Assembly: GCA_022829145.1 (NCBI GenBank)
Contig: CM040761.1
Location: 13,884,245 to 13,948,244, forward strand
DNA: 64,000 nucleotides
Direction: 5' to 3'
Source of the DNA: Albula goreensis
Taxonomy: Eukaryota > Chordata > Actinopteri > Albuliformes > Albulidae
This document shows positions 22,800 through 36,600 of the stretch, one piece after another; position 1 is the first letter of the stretch, and the number at the start of each line of letters is the position of its first letter. Position numbers and translations under genes: made by a program. The notes beneath the pieces are model-generated. The model saw only the letters and a program-made list of their open reading frames with translations, was not told where the DNA came from and ran no database searches.

Positions 22800-25700
22800 A
22801 ATTTAAAAGAGTGGAGAAAATAAGTACATTTCTTCCAATCAAATTAAATTTCAGAGTGACAAAATTTGGAATAATATGTTCATAGTTATTCATTCTGGTT
22901 GGAATAGCTTTAATACACTTTAGATTTCTCCTCTTAAAACGAACAGTAGCTTCCAGGGTCAATGTGCTTAAAGTTTACACCTGCTTTTTCCAGGCATTAT
23001 AGGTGCAGTATGTAACATTTTCCTGCATTTCATCCATGGACAAAGAACAAGGGCCAGTAGGAGGAACAGGGTGGTTTGTCTTGAGACTGAGCTGGTTGTG
23101 ATTATAATTTTCTCCACAAGGAAATGGGTTGTACTAATGGGCCAAAAGTAGCAAGCTGCCTTTTTGAATAAAAGTCTCAATCAGTTTAGGCACAGATCTT
23201 ACCAACCATGATGATCTACACCTGGAATGTGCTTAATCTACAATTACACACGGTACTAACAACATCTTGGTAGGTGACCAAGCATAATTCCACATGCAGT
23301 AATGACTCTGAGGCCAGTAGGGTCTGGGAAAATAAGCCCAATTGTGTCTTTAAGATCTGTTACCAAATGGGATTTCTTGAAGGAGAAACTGACCTCCCAC
23401 GGGTTTGAATGCACCATCTGCAAAACGCCTCCATTAAAGAGCTGAAAGTTACCAAAATGATTGCTTGTGTAGGTTTTCAGGAAATGTCATTTTCTTTCTC
23501 CCACATAGTCTGGGCAAGCCTAACTTAATTTAGCCTCTGTCATCAATCATGTTGTGCCACATGGTGTCTTCAGTCTTCAGTTCATTTTCTTTTAAACAAT
23601 TCATGTTCCTAATATGATAGTGTTTTGATGGCCATTTTCCATACAAATTAAAGTAAGTAAATCAGCAGGATTTTTAATTGTCATTCCCATCATCTTCATC
23701 ACCATCATCATTAATTTATGCAATCATTCAATCTTCACAAAAATGTTCATTAACTAGATTTGATTCAATATTTCAAAACAACTGGATACAGAAGGCCTGG
23801 TGCAAAAGGCATGAATACATTAGATACATACAATTTCGAGCAGGAGGGATGGAATAATAGATTTTCATATGATGTTAAAAAGATATCAAAAACACTTGTC
23901 AAATATCACAATAAATATATATCATAAAAAAGCTCTCGCATTTTAACACACTGATTAATATTTGAGCACTATGAATGACAGCATGTCAATATGTCATTTG
24001 TAATCTTCATTGTTAGACTCTTGAGGCCCGAGCAGTGCCAGACTGTGAGTACTTCATGTGTGTGCAATTACTGGATTCAAGGTGCCTCTTCTAAAGTGTT
24101 ACACCTTTTCCATCCATAATGCATGCAGTGAAATCTTCAATGCAGTCACATAAAAACATACATAAAACCATTACAATGGCAATTTGGGTATGGCATCACA
24201 ATTTAAATGTCTACTTGAGTATCTAAGATATGTTTAATTGCGTTTGATTCTGGCAGTGTGTAAAGGGAGTTAATAAATGGGGATATAGTATTGGGGGCGG
24301 GCAGATGGTCCCAAATGTTACCAGAAACATAACGTGATGATTCTTATCCTGGGGCATGAGGCACCCTGTGAAGTTCATCTGCAGCACATTTTGTTCCAGC
24401 ATAAGATTTGCTATTTCATACCCTACACCTGTGAAAACAGATGGATGCTAATCTGACGCTACTTTATAGCACTGAAGGTCCCTCATGACTCTTCAAATCC
24501 TGAATGCTTTGAATATCTAGAAATTTCTTAAGTCTGTCCTCTAGTCTACACATTATGCAGGGTAGCAATCGGGAATGTTTTATTAATGATTTTAAATATT
24601 TGTTTATTATTTGATTCAATGTTGACTCAAAACACAAGAACATTTGAAACCTACAATGGTTTCCAAGAATGATAATTCCATTTACCTTCTGGGAGAGCTG
24701 CATGCTGGGAAAGGGTAATTTTGCATGTAATAACAATAAACAAAGAAAATGGTGCCACCATCATAAAAGATCTTTATGGAAATAACAAGGTTCTGAGACT
24801 CATGAAGTGGGCTTAACATCCAGGTATTAGCGATGTTAAAGGAATTATTATTACGGCTGACATATTTAGAACTTCCACTCATTTTGACAGTCACACTAGT
24901 GGAAAGTGTTTTTTTTTTTTTTTTGTGGAAATTTTGACATCATTTGCCAGATGTCCCTTCCATGTCCCCTCTGCCAATAGTGTGAAATAAGTGGGCTCAC
25001 AGACCTCATGTTTGTGCTGCTCTTGATATAGTCACTGTCATCAAATCAATGACAACACTGTGATCACTGGTCTCTCTTTTCAGTCAATAGAGAGATGGCT
25101 TGTCACATGAGATTTCCCATTTAGTCACACAAGATTGCCCACACACAAGTTTTCCCATCTCTCTGTAGATGAAAAGCAACATTATTTCAATGAGATTCAT
25201 TATCAAGGTTGCGATCCTTATTTACTTTTGAGCACCTCAGCCTGCTTGAACAAAACTGAAAGCTGTCAAATGTGTATTTTGCCAATATTTACCTTGGCTT
25301 CCTTGTCCTTTTCTTAACATTTTTTTTTTACTTTCGATGTATTAATAAATGCAGGTGTTGGTTCATAGGCAGTTGTTTGTAATATGATGGGGAGCTAGAA
25401 AATGGTGCTTAGAGAAAAGGCACAAGCTTATAGCAGAGCTGTGCATCCAGTGCCTGGGTGCTTGAGTACAGGCAGGCACAGTGTGTCATATGCTGTCTGC
25501 CAAAAAACATCAGCAGCAGAGCCATGAATTGCTCTGAGGTAGCAGAAGGCAGCTTGCACTCTTGATCGAAGGCCTAAATGTCATTGAACACTTGAGCAGC
25601 AGTCTTCATATCTACACTGAACTGGCTTTTTTGAAATATTTATCAAATATTTTCACAAAAGTTTTATTCCTCAAATACACACCTTCAGGGGTTAATATCA

Positions 25701-28665
25701 GTCATCAGTGTCTATGTACAGAAAAACATTAACGCATAAAAATTAAGGACAACTTTTGATTGAATCACCCACAGTGTGTGGAGAGTAATATGTAATGACT
25801 ATGTCTAGATTTAAGTATATATAAGCAATTCGTTGTCAGGAGACTCTAAGCATGAGACATAACCCTTAATTTTTGGAGTTTCAAAAGTTGGATAAATGTA
25901 ATGCACCCTTGAAAATGGGTATTGTATCATCATGTGACAGAGAATGGAATCATGATATGTTGATGTGTCACTTAAATGGCATCACACTCACTTTTTTCTG
26001 TGCATTTTCCTTTCTGGAATATATGGCTGTTTGTTTTTGAAAATCTGTGGTTTCATTTCAGTGATTTTGTTCATTGTTTTCTCATGGTGTCTGCTCTCTT
26101 GTGAATGTAATTTTTAGCATTTTTAAAATATTCCACAAACAAAACTCAAAACTGATGTATGTAAGAGTTCAGATGGGTGCATGTATCTGAACTCATCATA
26201 AAACTGCCATACTGAAATATTGCATTGCACTGAAGATTTCATATCCTGTCTTTTTTGTTGTATCTGTGTTTTTGGGATCAGTCACATCCCATCCCTTACT
26301 GTTAAACATTTATCGGAGCACCAGGAATTGTGTGGGGGGATTTCACATCATTGTCTCTGCCGTCCTGGATGGATAAAGTGTGTTTAAATGTTTGTGGTTT
26401 CTTCTCAGTCAGAAGTCAATTGAAAACAATCAGTAATGTAAATTAAGCACTTAAGCACATGAACATACTGAAAAACTGAAGATATTGTAGCCCTCACTAC
26501 AGGAATTCACTAAAGGAAGGCTGCCCTAATGTTGTGCAGAAGTTGCAATAATGTTATCTATCCTGTTTCAATATAGATATATGTACAACATCCTTTGCCA
26601 AGCATTGGGCTGTATAACTTTTAACAAGGACAATACAAATTGAATGCATAAACTAACTTTATAGGAATATTGTATTTAAAACCCAGGGACCACACAACAC
26701 ATTTGGTTTGCTCTCTCTCTCTCTCTCTGAGGACATTTCAATGTCAGTCCAACATTTATAGAGCATAGAGAGGATTGGCCCATGCCAGGATAATGTCGCA
26801 ATTTCATACTACTGAGATTTTGGCATAAGTGCTGTTTGGGAACCTGGCCAACATGAACATCGGGGTAATGTAACAAAAGCAGTCAGGTTTCTAGAGACAC
26901 TTCCACTTTACACATAAGAAAGGATTAAATATCTGCTGATTAAGGGAAAACAAAAAAATGGAAATGCTGATGTCAGGGCTAACATTTTCTTGTGCTTAAA
27001 TATCTTGATAATAGCAATATATTGCATGCTTTCTATCAAATCAAAGACTATCCCTCCACTCAGAAACGTATTCCATATCAATGGGACTATGATAGCAACA
27101 GTGGGATAAGAAATGAAAATATGTATGTTTTAGCATGGTTTTCTGTATAGCAGTTATAATATGAAGTTATTATGGAGCATTTATTGCATTTGACTGGACT
27201 GCACTTACTTAGCTTTGCTTCTAGTGGTCCCTCTGCGGCCTCATGAGTCCACAGATCCTCTACAGGGAAATGTGTTGGGCTCCCGATCAGTTGGGATCTG
27301 CTTTCTTAGGCTCTGGGAATATCCACCTCTTTCCTTGTGGACGCACCTCATCTCAGACAGATCTTGTTCTGCTTTGAGAGCTAAACAGCATTTTGGTCAC
27401 CAGGGGAAGGCATCTGGTTCCACTGTCAAGAGAAGCCAGATTGTTTTAGAATGTACCATTTCACTTTTCACTGAGTGTGTCATAGTCCCATACATATGAA
27501 ATATGCTTCTAGGTGGAGAAATAGTTAATTACGAATATAACAAAAATATGGTTGATAGCCTCATCAAAAAAGAGGCTGTTTTTGTAGTATTAAGACAGGG
27601 CAGCTTTAAGTGGGCGCTGTGCATATTTTTGTCACCAGGACAAGACCATTTCCAGCCAGTCCTCAGCAGGGATAAGCACTTTCCACCATGCAGATATCTG
27701 CCTGACAATCAGAGGAAGATCTGCTAATCCTAAAATGTTTTATTCTTTCTAACTTCATGGAGAGAGATTTGACTTTGAACCAAAAGGCACACCATGGTTT
27801 TTTTCATGCTTAAAAGGCTCTAGGAAGAACAGTAGCTGGAGGGAGCTTAGCTTCATATAGCCTGAAAATGGAATAGAGAGGATTAATGCAGCATGAACAC
27901 CCATATGATGTACAAGGTCATTTAGAGCTGAGGATCAGAATGAACAGAACTGTCCCATGGAGCTGTTTACAGTAACTACAAAACAGTCTGCAGAATTTTC
28001 TCATTTGGGAAGCAAGAATGAGCTCTGCTACTTTGTATTCAGATCCCAGCCATGTCAATAAGGGCTATGGCTGGAGGTCTGCGCTAGTGAGGCAATAATT
28101 GATTCTGGCTCCCTGGGTTTAAGCTGAACAGGTTTGCTAGTTTCTTCACTTTATAGTGACCCCTACTGGTTGGCCTGGTGCCTGCTGATACATTCAGTCT
28201 ATTATGCTGAATTTGCCATCCTCCAATGAAATAGGCAGAAACAGTGTGATGTTTGAGCTCCAGAAATTCAAATAATAAAAAACAATAAATATGTGTATGG
28301 TGTTGCTTAAAAGTGAATGGCCAGAATCAAGCCAAAAACAAAGATCAAGAAACAAACTTATAGTGACTTGGATAAGCTAAATTAAATGCATATCTGCAGT
28401 ACTACAGGGAAATAAATGTCTGAAATTCTATGCCCTAGTGTTCATTAAAGGTTATGTATCTAATATTAGACCCTGCTCACTGTTGCTTGTTTTGCTAATG
28501 CTTGTTAGCCAGTCATTAACTATTACAACTCTTTAAGGAAATATGGCCTGTCAGCCACTCCAACCACTTCAGTCTATGTCAACCACTTCAAAGCTTAATT
28601 GCAATCATAGTGTACAATATAACGAATATTTCTACATTTCAAGGATGACTGAACATGACACAAAT
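22800..28665. other. gene-poor intergenic DNA
   Basis: AT-rich unique sequence. I see only a poly-T run (about 24909-24924), a short (CT)n (26711-26728), and scattered open frames without family resemblance. The less AT-rich stretch at 27215-27460 has a 94-residue frame that matches nothing I know. Confidence 0.5.
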
Positions 28666-28669
28666 TGTA

Positions 28670-28900
28670 TCGTTAGTCTTCTTCTTAATTCAATCCAATT
28701 TTCAATTCAATTAAATTTTATATGTATAGCATTTTTTATAACACGTTGTCGCAGAGCAGCATCACAATTGATCCCTGGCCTGAAACCCCCTCAGAGTAAG
28801 CCAAACTCCCTGACAAACAGATAGAAACCTTGAGAAGAACCTGGCTCAGAGGGGGAGCCCATCTGCTTCTGGCCAGGACAGATTTTATAATGGGTAAACA
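28670..28900. mobile_element. decayed fish dispersed repeat (non-LTR 3'-end type)
   Basis: TCAATTCAATTAAATTTTAT, then ATGTATAGCATTTTTTATAAC, then GCAGAGCAGC, and GAGAAGAACCTGGCTCAGAG with a CCCATCTGCTTCTGGCC end. This is the layout of a very common teleost repeat (TTTTATTTGTATAGCGCTTTTTACAA ... AACCAGGCTCAGAGGGGAACCCATC) that I associate with LINE 3' ends. The class is uncertain. It is diverged and truncated. Confidence 0.55.
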
Positions 28901-29040
28901 GTACAATGGGTTTTTTACATTCTCCATGTTCTATTACGATTATTATTATTGTTATCAAAGTAATGCTACTCTAAGTTTTATTTACTGTAATGGCTGATGA
29001 TGATACTTGGTCCTAATTACTACAAGTATACTTTCAGATG

Positions 29041-29260
29041 GTGTTTCTGCAAAGACAGGATCTGCTGCATAATTATCGCCATCTGCATATCTCACTATCT
29101 CACCTCTCGTTTATGGGACCTGATTGATAAGTGTCACTCTGATTACATTAATGTTTAAGAGGACAGTTGACGAGCTGAATATTCTCTGATTTTCCTCACA
29201 TGATCAAAATATCTCCTGGAACCCAAGGGCGAGGGAGATGATGACAGAACTTCAACATTT
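29041..29260. promoter_or_regulatory. candidate conserved non-coding element with PBX/HOX-like site
   Basis: The block has mixed composition and dense homeodomain-type motifs: GCATAATTATCGCC, CATCTGCATATC, TTTATGGG, TGATTGATAA (29121-29130, a PBX-HOX half-site pair) and GATTACATTAATG. There is no coding frame. The regulatory call is inferred from motif density only. Confidence 0.3.
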
Positions 29261-30439
29261 TAATTTGTTATTTTCTTCAGTTTGATGAGGGAAAGTTTGT
29301 ATCCCATTGGAGACGAATGGCCCCAGGCACAGCATCTTGTTTGCACACATTCCTGTTTCCATGGTTGTTGAAGGAAGTTCCAAGTTGATTTTCCCAGCAT
29401 TCTGCTTCAGGAATGGTTTATTATCAAAACTGCAGACTGATGTTTTGAAAATGGTATAAATGAGTTTGCAAGTAATTTAGCTAGTTAATTTTTTCACATC
29501 AAAGGTATAAACTTTATTTGATTAAACTCCAAATAATTTGGATAGCATATTTTTACATGTACTTATTAATAGTAACTAACCTCTATCAAAATAATATTGT
29601 TATTGGAAACAACTATTAACAATACTATTCTACTTTTTATTCTAAAATCAATATTATTCAAGCAAGTATATTACTGATGCATGTGTACCAATATGTGTAC
29701 TTCAATATAGGAATCATTTACACTAATTTGTATGTATCCTTGAACAATGTACAACACTAATGCAAAATTAAATGTAGAAATGTGTGCATATTTTGCACAC
29801 ACATTACTTGACTAAATTTTGATGCACAGTAAGAGAAAAATGGAAATGAAAGGTTTGGAAAATTGACATTTTGAAATGTTAGGGATGGAGTCTATTTATC
29901 AGACCAAACTTTTGTGGTTAGATTGAGCAGGTGGCCAATGCTACAGCTTCCCTTTTTCTCACATTCGCCCTCTGAATATGTTCTTACTCCATTTGAAGCA
30001 TTAGCATTTTAACCAGCACATCAGAAATAATGATCTGCTAATGCACTGTACGCCAGAGTCAGCCGAGCACAAGAGATCAATACATCAGGCGTTAACCCTC
30101 CCTGCATGTTAAATACCTGGAGAAAACACAAGTGCTTCATCTTCCCTGAATGTCAGAGTGTGAGAACTCACAGCTATTCTCTTAATGTGCTGATGTAATG
30201 TACCATCGCAGCAATAATGTATAAAATGATACCTCTGAAGCATGCTATGGACACAATGCATAGGGTAACATAACACAATGACAGGATATCCTAGTGATAT
30301 GGTAATATCATTTTTCTCTTCTGTCAAAATGTTTTGGATGTAGAAGACATGAATACTTATGTTCACACCTTCCTGGGTTGCTTGGTAAAATGAAGAAATG
30401 GGAGGGGCTTACAAACACCATGCAGACAGTGGTGTCTAC

Positions 30440-30600
30440 ATCACCACAGAGTTCCCCTCGCTGGCCCTTTCTTTGTTCATCCACCTGTCCTGATGGCGCA
30501 ATTATAGGCATCCAGCAGCTTTTATTACAGGGCAGTTTGCTTTCCATCTTCCCATGAATAACTGAGCACCCGTTTATAAGGCATTTATAAGTCATATACA
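30440..30600. promoter_or_regulatory. candidate conserved non-coding element with CDX/HOX-type sites
   Basis: The stretch contains GGCGCAATTATAGGCATCC, CAGCTTTTATTACAGGG and two TTTATAAG motifs, with composition unlike its flanks. It is non-coding. Conservation is untested. Confidence 0.25.
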
Positions 30601-31829
30601 TCTTTAATAGGTACTAGTGCAACGCTGCAGAAAGGTTATGTGGAGGCTGCCTCACAGAAGGAGGTTAATGAAATTTGGAGGCCTTTTGCATACAGAACAG
30701 TCTAAAATGATTAATCTTGACAAGAAGAGGGGGAAATGTTGATGGCTGGGGTAATTGCACTTACCGTGTAAAATGAAACAAGATTTGATTTTTGATGATT
30801 GAAAATTGAATATCCTAATCCTGGCCTAAAATAACTAGTCAGGGTAATCACCATGAATGGGTTAGCTGGAAATTAATTTTTTAAAAAAGATTTTTTTTTA
30901 GTATGGAAGTATGAGTTTAAAAAAATTATATTCAGGGTCAACATAAATTATTAACATTCAGAGGGAACCTAGAAACAATACGGAGAGGGAAAATGAAAGC
31001 TATGACAAGACATAGTAAATATAACCAGGTATTTTCTAAAAGAAGTAGGACACAAGTAGAACATTCAAAGTAGGTCATATGCAGCTTTCATACTGAATTA
31101 GTCTACTAATAACTCATAACCATTGTAATAAGTAAACATGAATAAGACATGTGACATATGTCACAAATGCTATAACTGGATATCATTGCATATGTCATAA
31201 CCTCTGCCAGTTATTATAAGTTGGTCATAATGTGCATGCATGGACAGCATTCATGTATACATTATGAATAGAATTTATAGACATTTTTAAGAGTACCTTC
31301 ACTTTAAGTGGTATAAATTTGAGCACCACCTTTAAAAGGAGCTTATTTTAAGTTTAAGAATGGTAATACAATCAGTAGTAGTAAAAATTCTACATTTTAA
31401 AGGCTATTCTCTTTTATATTTTATCTCTGCATATGTCAGACAGTTCCAGTCTCTCCTCTCACAGCACACCTCACTCCTCAGAATACCTGTATGCCCTAAG
31501 GTATAATACATCATCAGTCCCACAGCTCTGCTCCTGCCATTTCCCTGTGCAAACGCATTCCCCACTCTCGCAAGTGAGCCCTCGCATGTCTCCTCTGTGT
31601 TCCATGACTGCAGCATCTCTAGCAGTGAGGATTAAACTGGGAATTCTCCCACCTTGTAATGTACTAAAATGCTGACCTAAGGCAGCAACACATTTACAGC
31701 GAATGTGACAAGAAAGGTCCTGAAGCTATCTGGTACCTTGGCAGCCAGGAAATCACATTTCAATTTAGATGCATTTGAATTTGCCCAGGACAGTGTACAT
31801 TTTATAGCTTTCCCAATCAATGTCTAAGG
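30600..31829. other. intergenic DNA, nothing recognised
   Basis: AT-rich sequence. The small open frames at 31404-31675 on both strands overlap each other and resemble no family. Confidence 0.45.
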
Positions 31830-32040
31830 ACAGCCTGTAGTCTCGTGGCTGAGGTAAATGGCTGAGATCCCTGAGTTTGGTGGTTCAAGCCTCGGTCTAG
31901 CCGGAGCAAGAACACCATTGCTGTTGGGCCCTTGAGCAAAGCCCTTAACCCCACATTGCTCCCAGGAATGGGCCTTTGGTAAACTTAATCAACTATAAGT
32001 TACTTTGGTTAAAAGCATCAGCTAAATGATTACAAAGTAA
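31829..32040 (+). mobile_element. tRNA-derived SINE with L2-type 3' tail
   Basis: The head starts CAGCCTGTAGTCTCGTGGCT. A pol III A-box-like TAGTCTCGTGG (31838-31848) and B-box GGTTCAAGCCT (31882-31892) are spaced as in a tRNA. The body contains TTGGGCCCTTGAGCAAAGCC and TTAACCCCACATTGCTCCC. The tail reads ATCAACTATAAGTTACTTTGG then TTAAAAGCATCAGCTAAATG, the fish variant of the LINE2-derived tail (AAGTCGCTTTGGATAAAAGCGTCTGCTAAATG). This layout is common in teleost tRNA SINEs. The copy is full-length but diverged. Confidence 0.85.
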
Positions 32041-32439
32041 AAAGTAGCTCTAGACTACATTAGTACTTTATCAGAAAATTTCCATTTTCTGATGTCAACT
32101 AATCAACTAATGTGTCAGGAAAAATAAACCAAGCTTGTATCTAGTAAATTAATCAAGTATCTATCTAGAATTTTTAATCTTATGTATGTGTAATTGAGTT
32201 CACAAAAAATGGTTTGAGTTTTCTCTACATAGCTGACAGGATCACTCTGATATCCTCTCACATTCCCTAGTAATAATGCTGAAAATCCTAAAATTACTCG
32301 TAAATATACATTTGATTTGAAAAAGATAAAATTATGACACAAGCTTATGTTTCATTTTTATCTTTAGGCAAGCCTGTCTGTTCTGTAACGTTACCAGAGT
32401 AATTTTTACAGCTGAATCAAATCAGATTGTCCTCTCCAG

Positions 32440-33010
32440 CAGCAGACATTCACCATTGATTCTGCCTTAGCACATTTTAACTGATGCCAGTGAGCCACCT
32501 CCGCCGAAGCATTGCCCCTCTCCTCTTTGTCATTCCTCTCTCCTCCTCTCTAATCTCGATTTAATTACCAGCCTATCACATTTGAAGATTGTTTTGTTTT
32601 TTTGTTTTGTTTTTATTTTTTTATTTTTTTGGTGTCTGAGAATGCAGAAATTATAATCAGAAATACACCATCAGATGCCAAGCTCGCTCCACATGACAAT
32701 CAAGAGGAAGTGCTGTCAAACAACAGGAAATGCTCTGGGGGACCTGATTTAACACACACTGCCTCTCAGTGCTTGGAAAGGGCATCCCCACAAGCAGAGA
32801 AAATTAAAAATACAAAGACTTGCATTTCAACACTATCTGTCAAAGAGAAGATCCATTGACCCAAATTGAGCTTGTATATTGCTTGGCTGTGCGTAAAATG
32901 GTAATTAGGAAACATGAGGTTCCTGTAAGCGCAAATGGATATATGGTGCGTTTTGTGTTGACAGCGACCATAATCATGAGCCATCGGAGAAAAAAATACA
33001 GAAAAAGCAC
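32440..33010. promoter_or_regulatory. candidate conserved non-coding block
   Basis: Two stretches of balanced composition (32440-32580 and 32640-33010) are separated by a T-rich low-complexity run (32590-32631). Motifs include CTCGATTTAATTACCAGCC, ATGGTAATTAGGAAAC and GACCATAATCATGAG. No coding frame is credible on either strand. The call rests on texture. Confidence 0.25.
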
Positions 33011-33342
33011 ATAGACAAAAATTCATTTAACTGTACCATCTAAACCTTTTCCCTGTCCCCAGCTAGCTCAGAGACAAGGAATTCATTCCGCAGCCTGTCT
33101 GAAGTCCTTTGAAAATAGATTTGAGTAAATATGGAAGTTCCTGTGGAAGCTGTTCTTTATTTACCATATCCCCAGACATATCTCCTGTCCAGCTCCTTTA
33201 CTGTACTGTTTTTGCTTGGAGGCGCCCAGATTCTAATTTTTATGTGGTTATTCACACCACCAGCCTGTCCACTCTGGCAAACAATAAAGACAGGTCCTCC
33301 GGGTTGAAAATGGAAAGGAATGTTTGTGTAGTATAGTTTTTC

Positions 33343-33670
33343 ATATAGATAGACAGACAGACAGACGGACACAGACAGACAGACAGATAGATTCTTTATT
33401 CATCCCATTTGGGAAATTCAGGAATGATCATCAGATACTGTGAGTGGCTCTGAAGTGTTTTGCACTAGTAGTTGCACTTGCAGCAGTTTCTGAAGCTTCT
33501 TGGCTTCATAATATTTAAAAGTATTTCCTTGTGGTGTCCACACTGTGTCTTGTAGCATTAGCTTCTCATCTACTGTTTGTATGTTGGTTTCCAGCTGTAT
33601 TATATTTGGAATGTTCCTGGTAATTGTCCTCCCTCTGCATGATGAACCACCAGTTTTTTGAGCTTTCAAA
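33343..33670 (-). mobile_element. 5'-truncated non-LTR element, minus strand, with (CAGA)n tail
   Basis: On the minus strand the sequence ends TGAATTTCCCAAATGGGATG then AATAAAGAATCTATC followed by a (TCTG)n run (complement at 33343-33389). This matches the common fish LINE tail TGAATTTCCCC..GGGGAT.AATAAAGTATCTATC. Upstream, an 83-codon open frame ends exactly at the TGA of that tail, which fits the C-terminus of a LINE ORF2, though I cannot assign its family (Rex1/Babar-like is my best guess). Confidence 0.55.
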
Positions 33671-36600
33671 ATTCACCATGTTCACCACACAAAAAAAGAA
33701 GGCAGCTTCGCGGCAGCTTGTTTAAGCTCAACTCTGCAACCCCCTCCATAAATTCAGGAGAATACAGACTAGCATGTGCTGTCTTTTGATACATGGAATA
33801 TCAAGCTTCTTTTAACTCTACCGACTAAGAGCCTTCCCTGGCTGGAGAGTGCTACAGCTAATAACCTGGAATAGGAACCATCATACACTTATTTATTAAC
33901 TAATAACTAAGACAGGGCTACAACAGGCCTGATCGGGTTAAACCCTGCAAATGGGTCTAGATTGTGCTGGTATTAGGGATTATTCAAAGTTTTCAAATTA
34001 AAACAATGTTGTAAGGCAGTAATATTGTACTTTAATGCTTACCATGAACTTGACTTAGCTCACTGAATCGCTGTGTTGAAAAGACACATACAGGCGCTAC
34101 AAGAAAAGGCTCGATGAAGCTTTGAGATCAATAAACTGTCAGAGGCCAGACAAGTCCAATATTTCATTACTAAAGAAACCTTTCAAGAATACAAATACAT
34201 TCCTGTGAGATCTGTATCATGTTTGTTCTTGTAAGTTTATGACTTGATTGGTGAGCCTTCAACCATACTCTTTAGACCAGCATATTTTGGACATAATCAC
34301 TGTTGTCATTTTTCTGTATTAGATGATTTTAGATTATTTGCCATTGTTAGCAGACCAACTGGGAAGGCAATTAGAAGCTTGTAGACTATTGCATAACCAT
34401 TAAACCATATAATTGCCTGCAGTCTTACATGACATAGGTTTTTGGTAAATAAGTCTCATGGTGCTGTAATAAATAGGTTGATTGTGTGCTTCTGTAATAT
34501 TTATTTGTGTCTGAAGAGTTATTTTATAGCTATCTTGCAATCATGAGTGACAACTGCACAGCACTGAGAGAATTAGCAAAAAATAGGCTTTTTGTATTAA
34601 GAGGAACCATGTACAGGCATTTATGTAACCAAAAGAGTTTTGCTTTTTACATTTTGTGCAAAAATAAGACTTCTGAAGGTATTAATTATAGTACATGAAA
34701 GCTTTCAGATGTCCCCAATGTCAAATAAAATTATCGTGGCTGTGAGTTGCCACCTGTATCATTTTGATCCCTCTTTTAAAATACTATGGCAGCTCACAAT
34801 AAGCTTTGGTCTAGCACACGATCAGTGTATGCACTGGTCAATCAAAGAAGTGCAGCCTTCGTCCTCACCATGAGGAAGCATGCTAAACTAGCTTGATGCA
34901 GCACTTTTGGATATGACAGGTGAGTGAAAATGAATTTATCTTATTACAAACCATATGTTTACACCTGGGCATTCAGCAGACTCTTATCCCGAGCGAATGA
35001 CGCAGTTTGCATTTCTATACACTATCCAATATAATACAAAGGAATGGCAGAATCCTGGCTTACATCTCATCACAAACAAACTGTGGAGCCACCTGAGGCT
35101 CCATATAAACCACAGATTTCCTAACAAATCCCTGCCTGTCTGCCATGGTGGAGTGCTCAAATGGGACCGATTTATTTCAAGGCCCTAAAAATCATATATT
35201 TGAATGAAAAGGTGAAGGCACTGTTAATTACAAATTTTAAAAAACAAAAGTGCTAGTTTCAATCATTTTGCGGAGATGTCATATATCTACCCAAATCAAT
35301 TTGTTTATTTTGTCACGTTGACAGGTAGGTGCGACAGATTCAAATAACAGAGAAAAATTATACTGTCATGAGCCTTTTATTTTCAAACTACAGGAAAAAT
35401 ATGCATTCATATTTATTTTTCTTATAATGCCTTCACTCTGAAATTAAAAAAAAACGAAGAAGAAATATGTGTCAGACACAAGAGAGAATTGTTTGGAGCA
35501 ACAGTGCTTTAATAGACAGGTCTACATGATGATGATGGTTTTGCTGAAATGAGTATGGATTTCATGTGCAGCAAAGATAAAATGTATGCCTCATTTGCTC
35601 TGATGACTGTATCACTCAGGAACCAGAACCAGACATTTACACACACTGAAATTGATTTTATTGCAGCTACTTTTAACAAGCAACTATCCCAGAGTGCTGC
35701 TGGATACAAGGAGCGAGGCATCTCTCATAATATGTGAAACATAGCATGGCAAATCTATGACATTTGGATCGACCATTGTTTTTAATTAAAATTGCATAAT
35801 TGGATAATCCTAGAGTTGCTGGTAAGAGCAAGTAAAGCAAGTCACTAAATAACATGGGTCAATTTAAAAATGCAATCTCTTTTCCCAAAAACATGACATA
35901 TATGGAAAATGTAAGATTTTTCTAATTCACAGTTCATGTGTTAACCATTGATTCATTATGAAGAATATAAACAGACACATTAGTGCTACATCATTAGTCC
36001 TTTGTGCATTCTGCACTCTGGAATTTGACAAACCAGCACATGGACTTGTGCGTTTGTGTTGCTGCAATCCCCTCTGTCAGGTTAGGAAAGAGCAGGAGAA
36101 AAGTGACAGAGTCTCTTTTCAATCAACAGTCCACCAGTTAAGCTTGCACACTCAGTCACAGGAGGAAAGTTTATGTGCAGGCAGAATGTTGTTGTCTGGT
36201 TTATATGAAAGGGTCACTGGTTTACAATGTGACACAGGCATCTGCCAACTGAAACTGGACTGTCCTTCTTCCCTGGGCAAGACTAGTGCTGATTACGAAC
36301 TACATCAGTCACTGGTATGGTCTGCATTAAATACCAGACTATCCACATACTACACAAGTGTTTAAAACGCCCCTAAAACCAATTTCTGTTTCATCTAAAA
36401 GTGATTACTGCGTCAGCTTTGGTATAATTTGCTTTATCCAGCATGTGCATTTCAGGATTTACTCTGTCTGGTCTGTATTGAATATTCATTGATTCGCTTG
36501 TGGCTGAATGTAAATCAAGTCATGATTCAATGGTATGCTTCTTTATGTGCCTAATATTGTTTCACATAGCAGGCTAACTAACCAATGTTAAAATGCTTAA

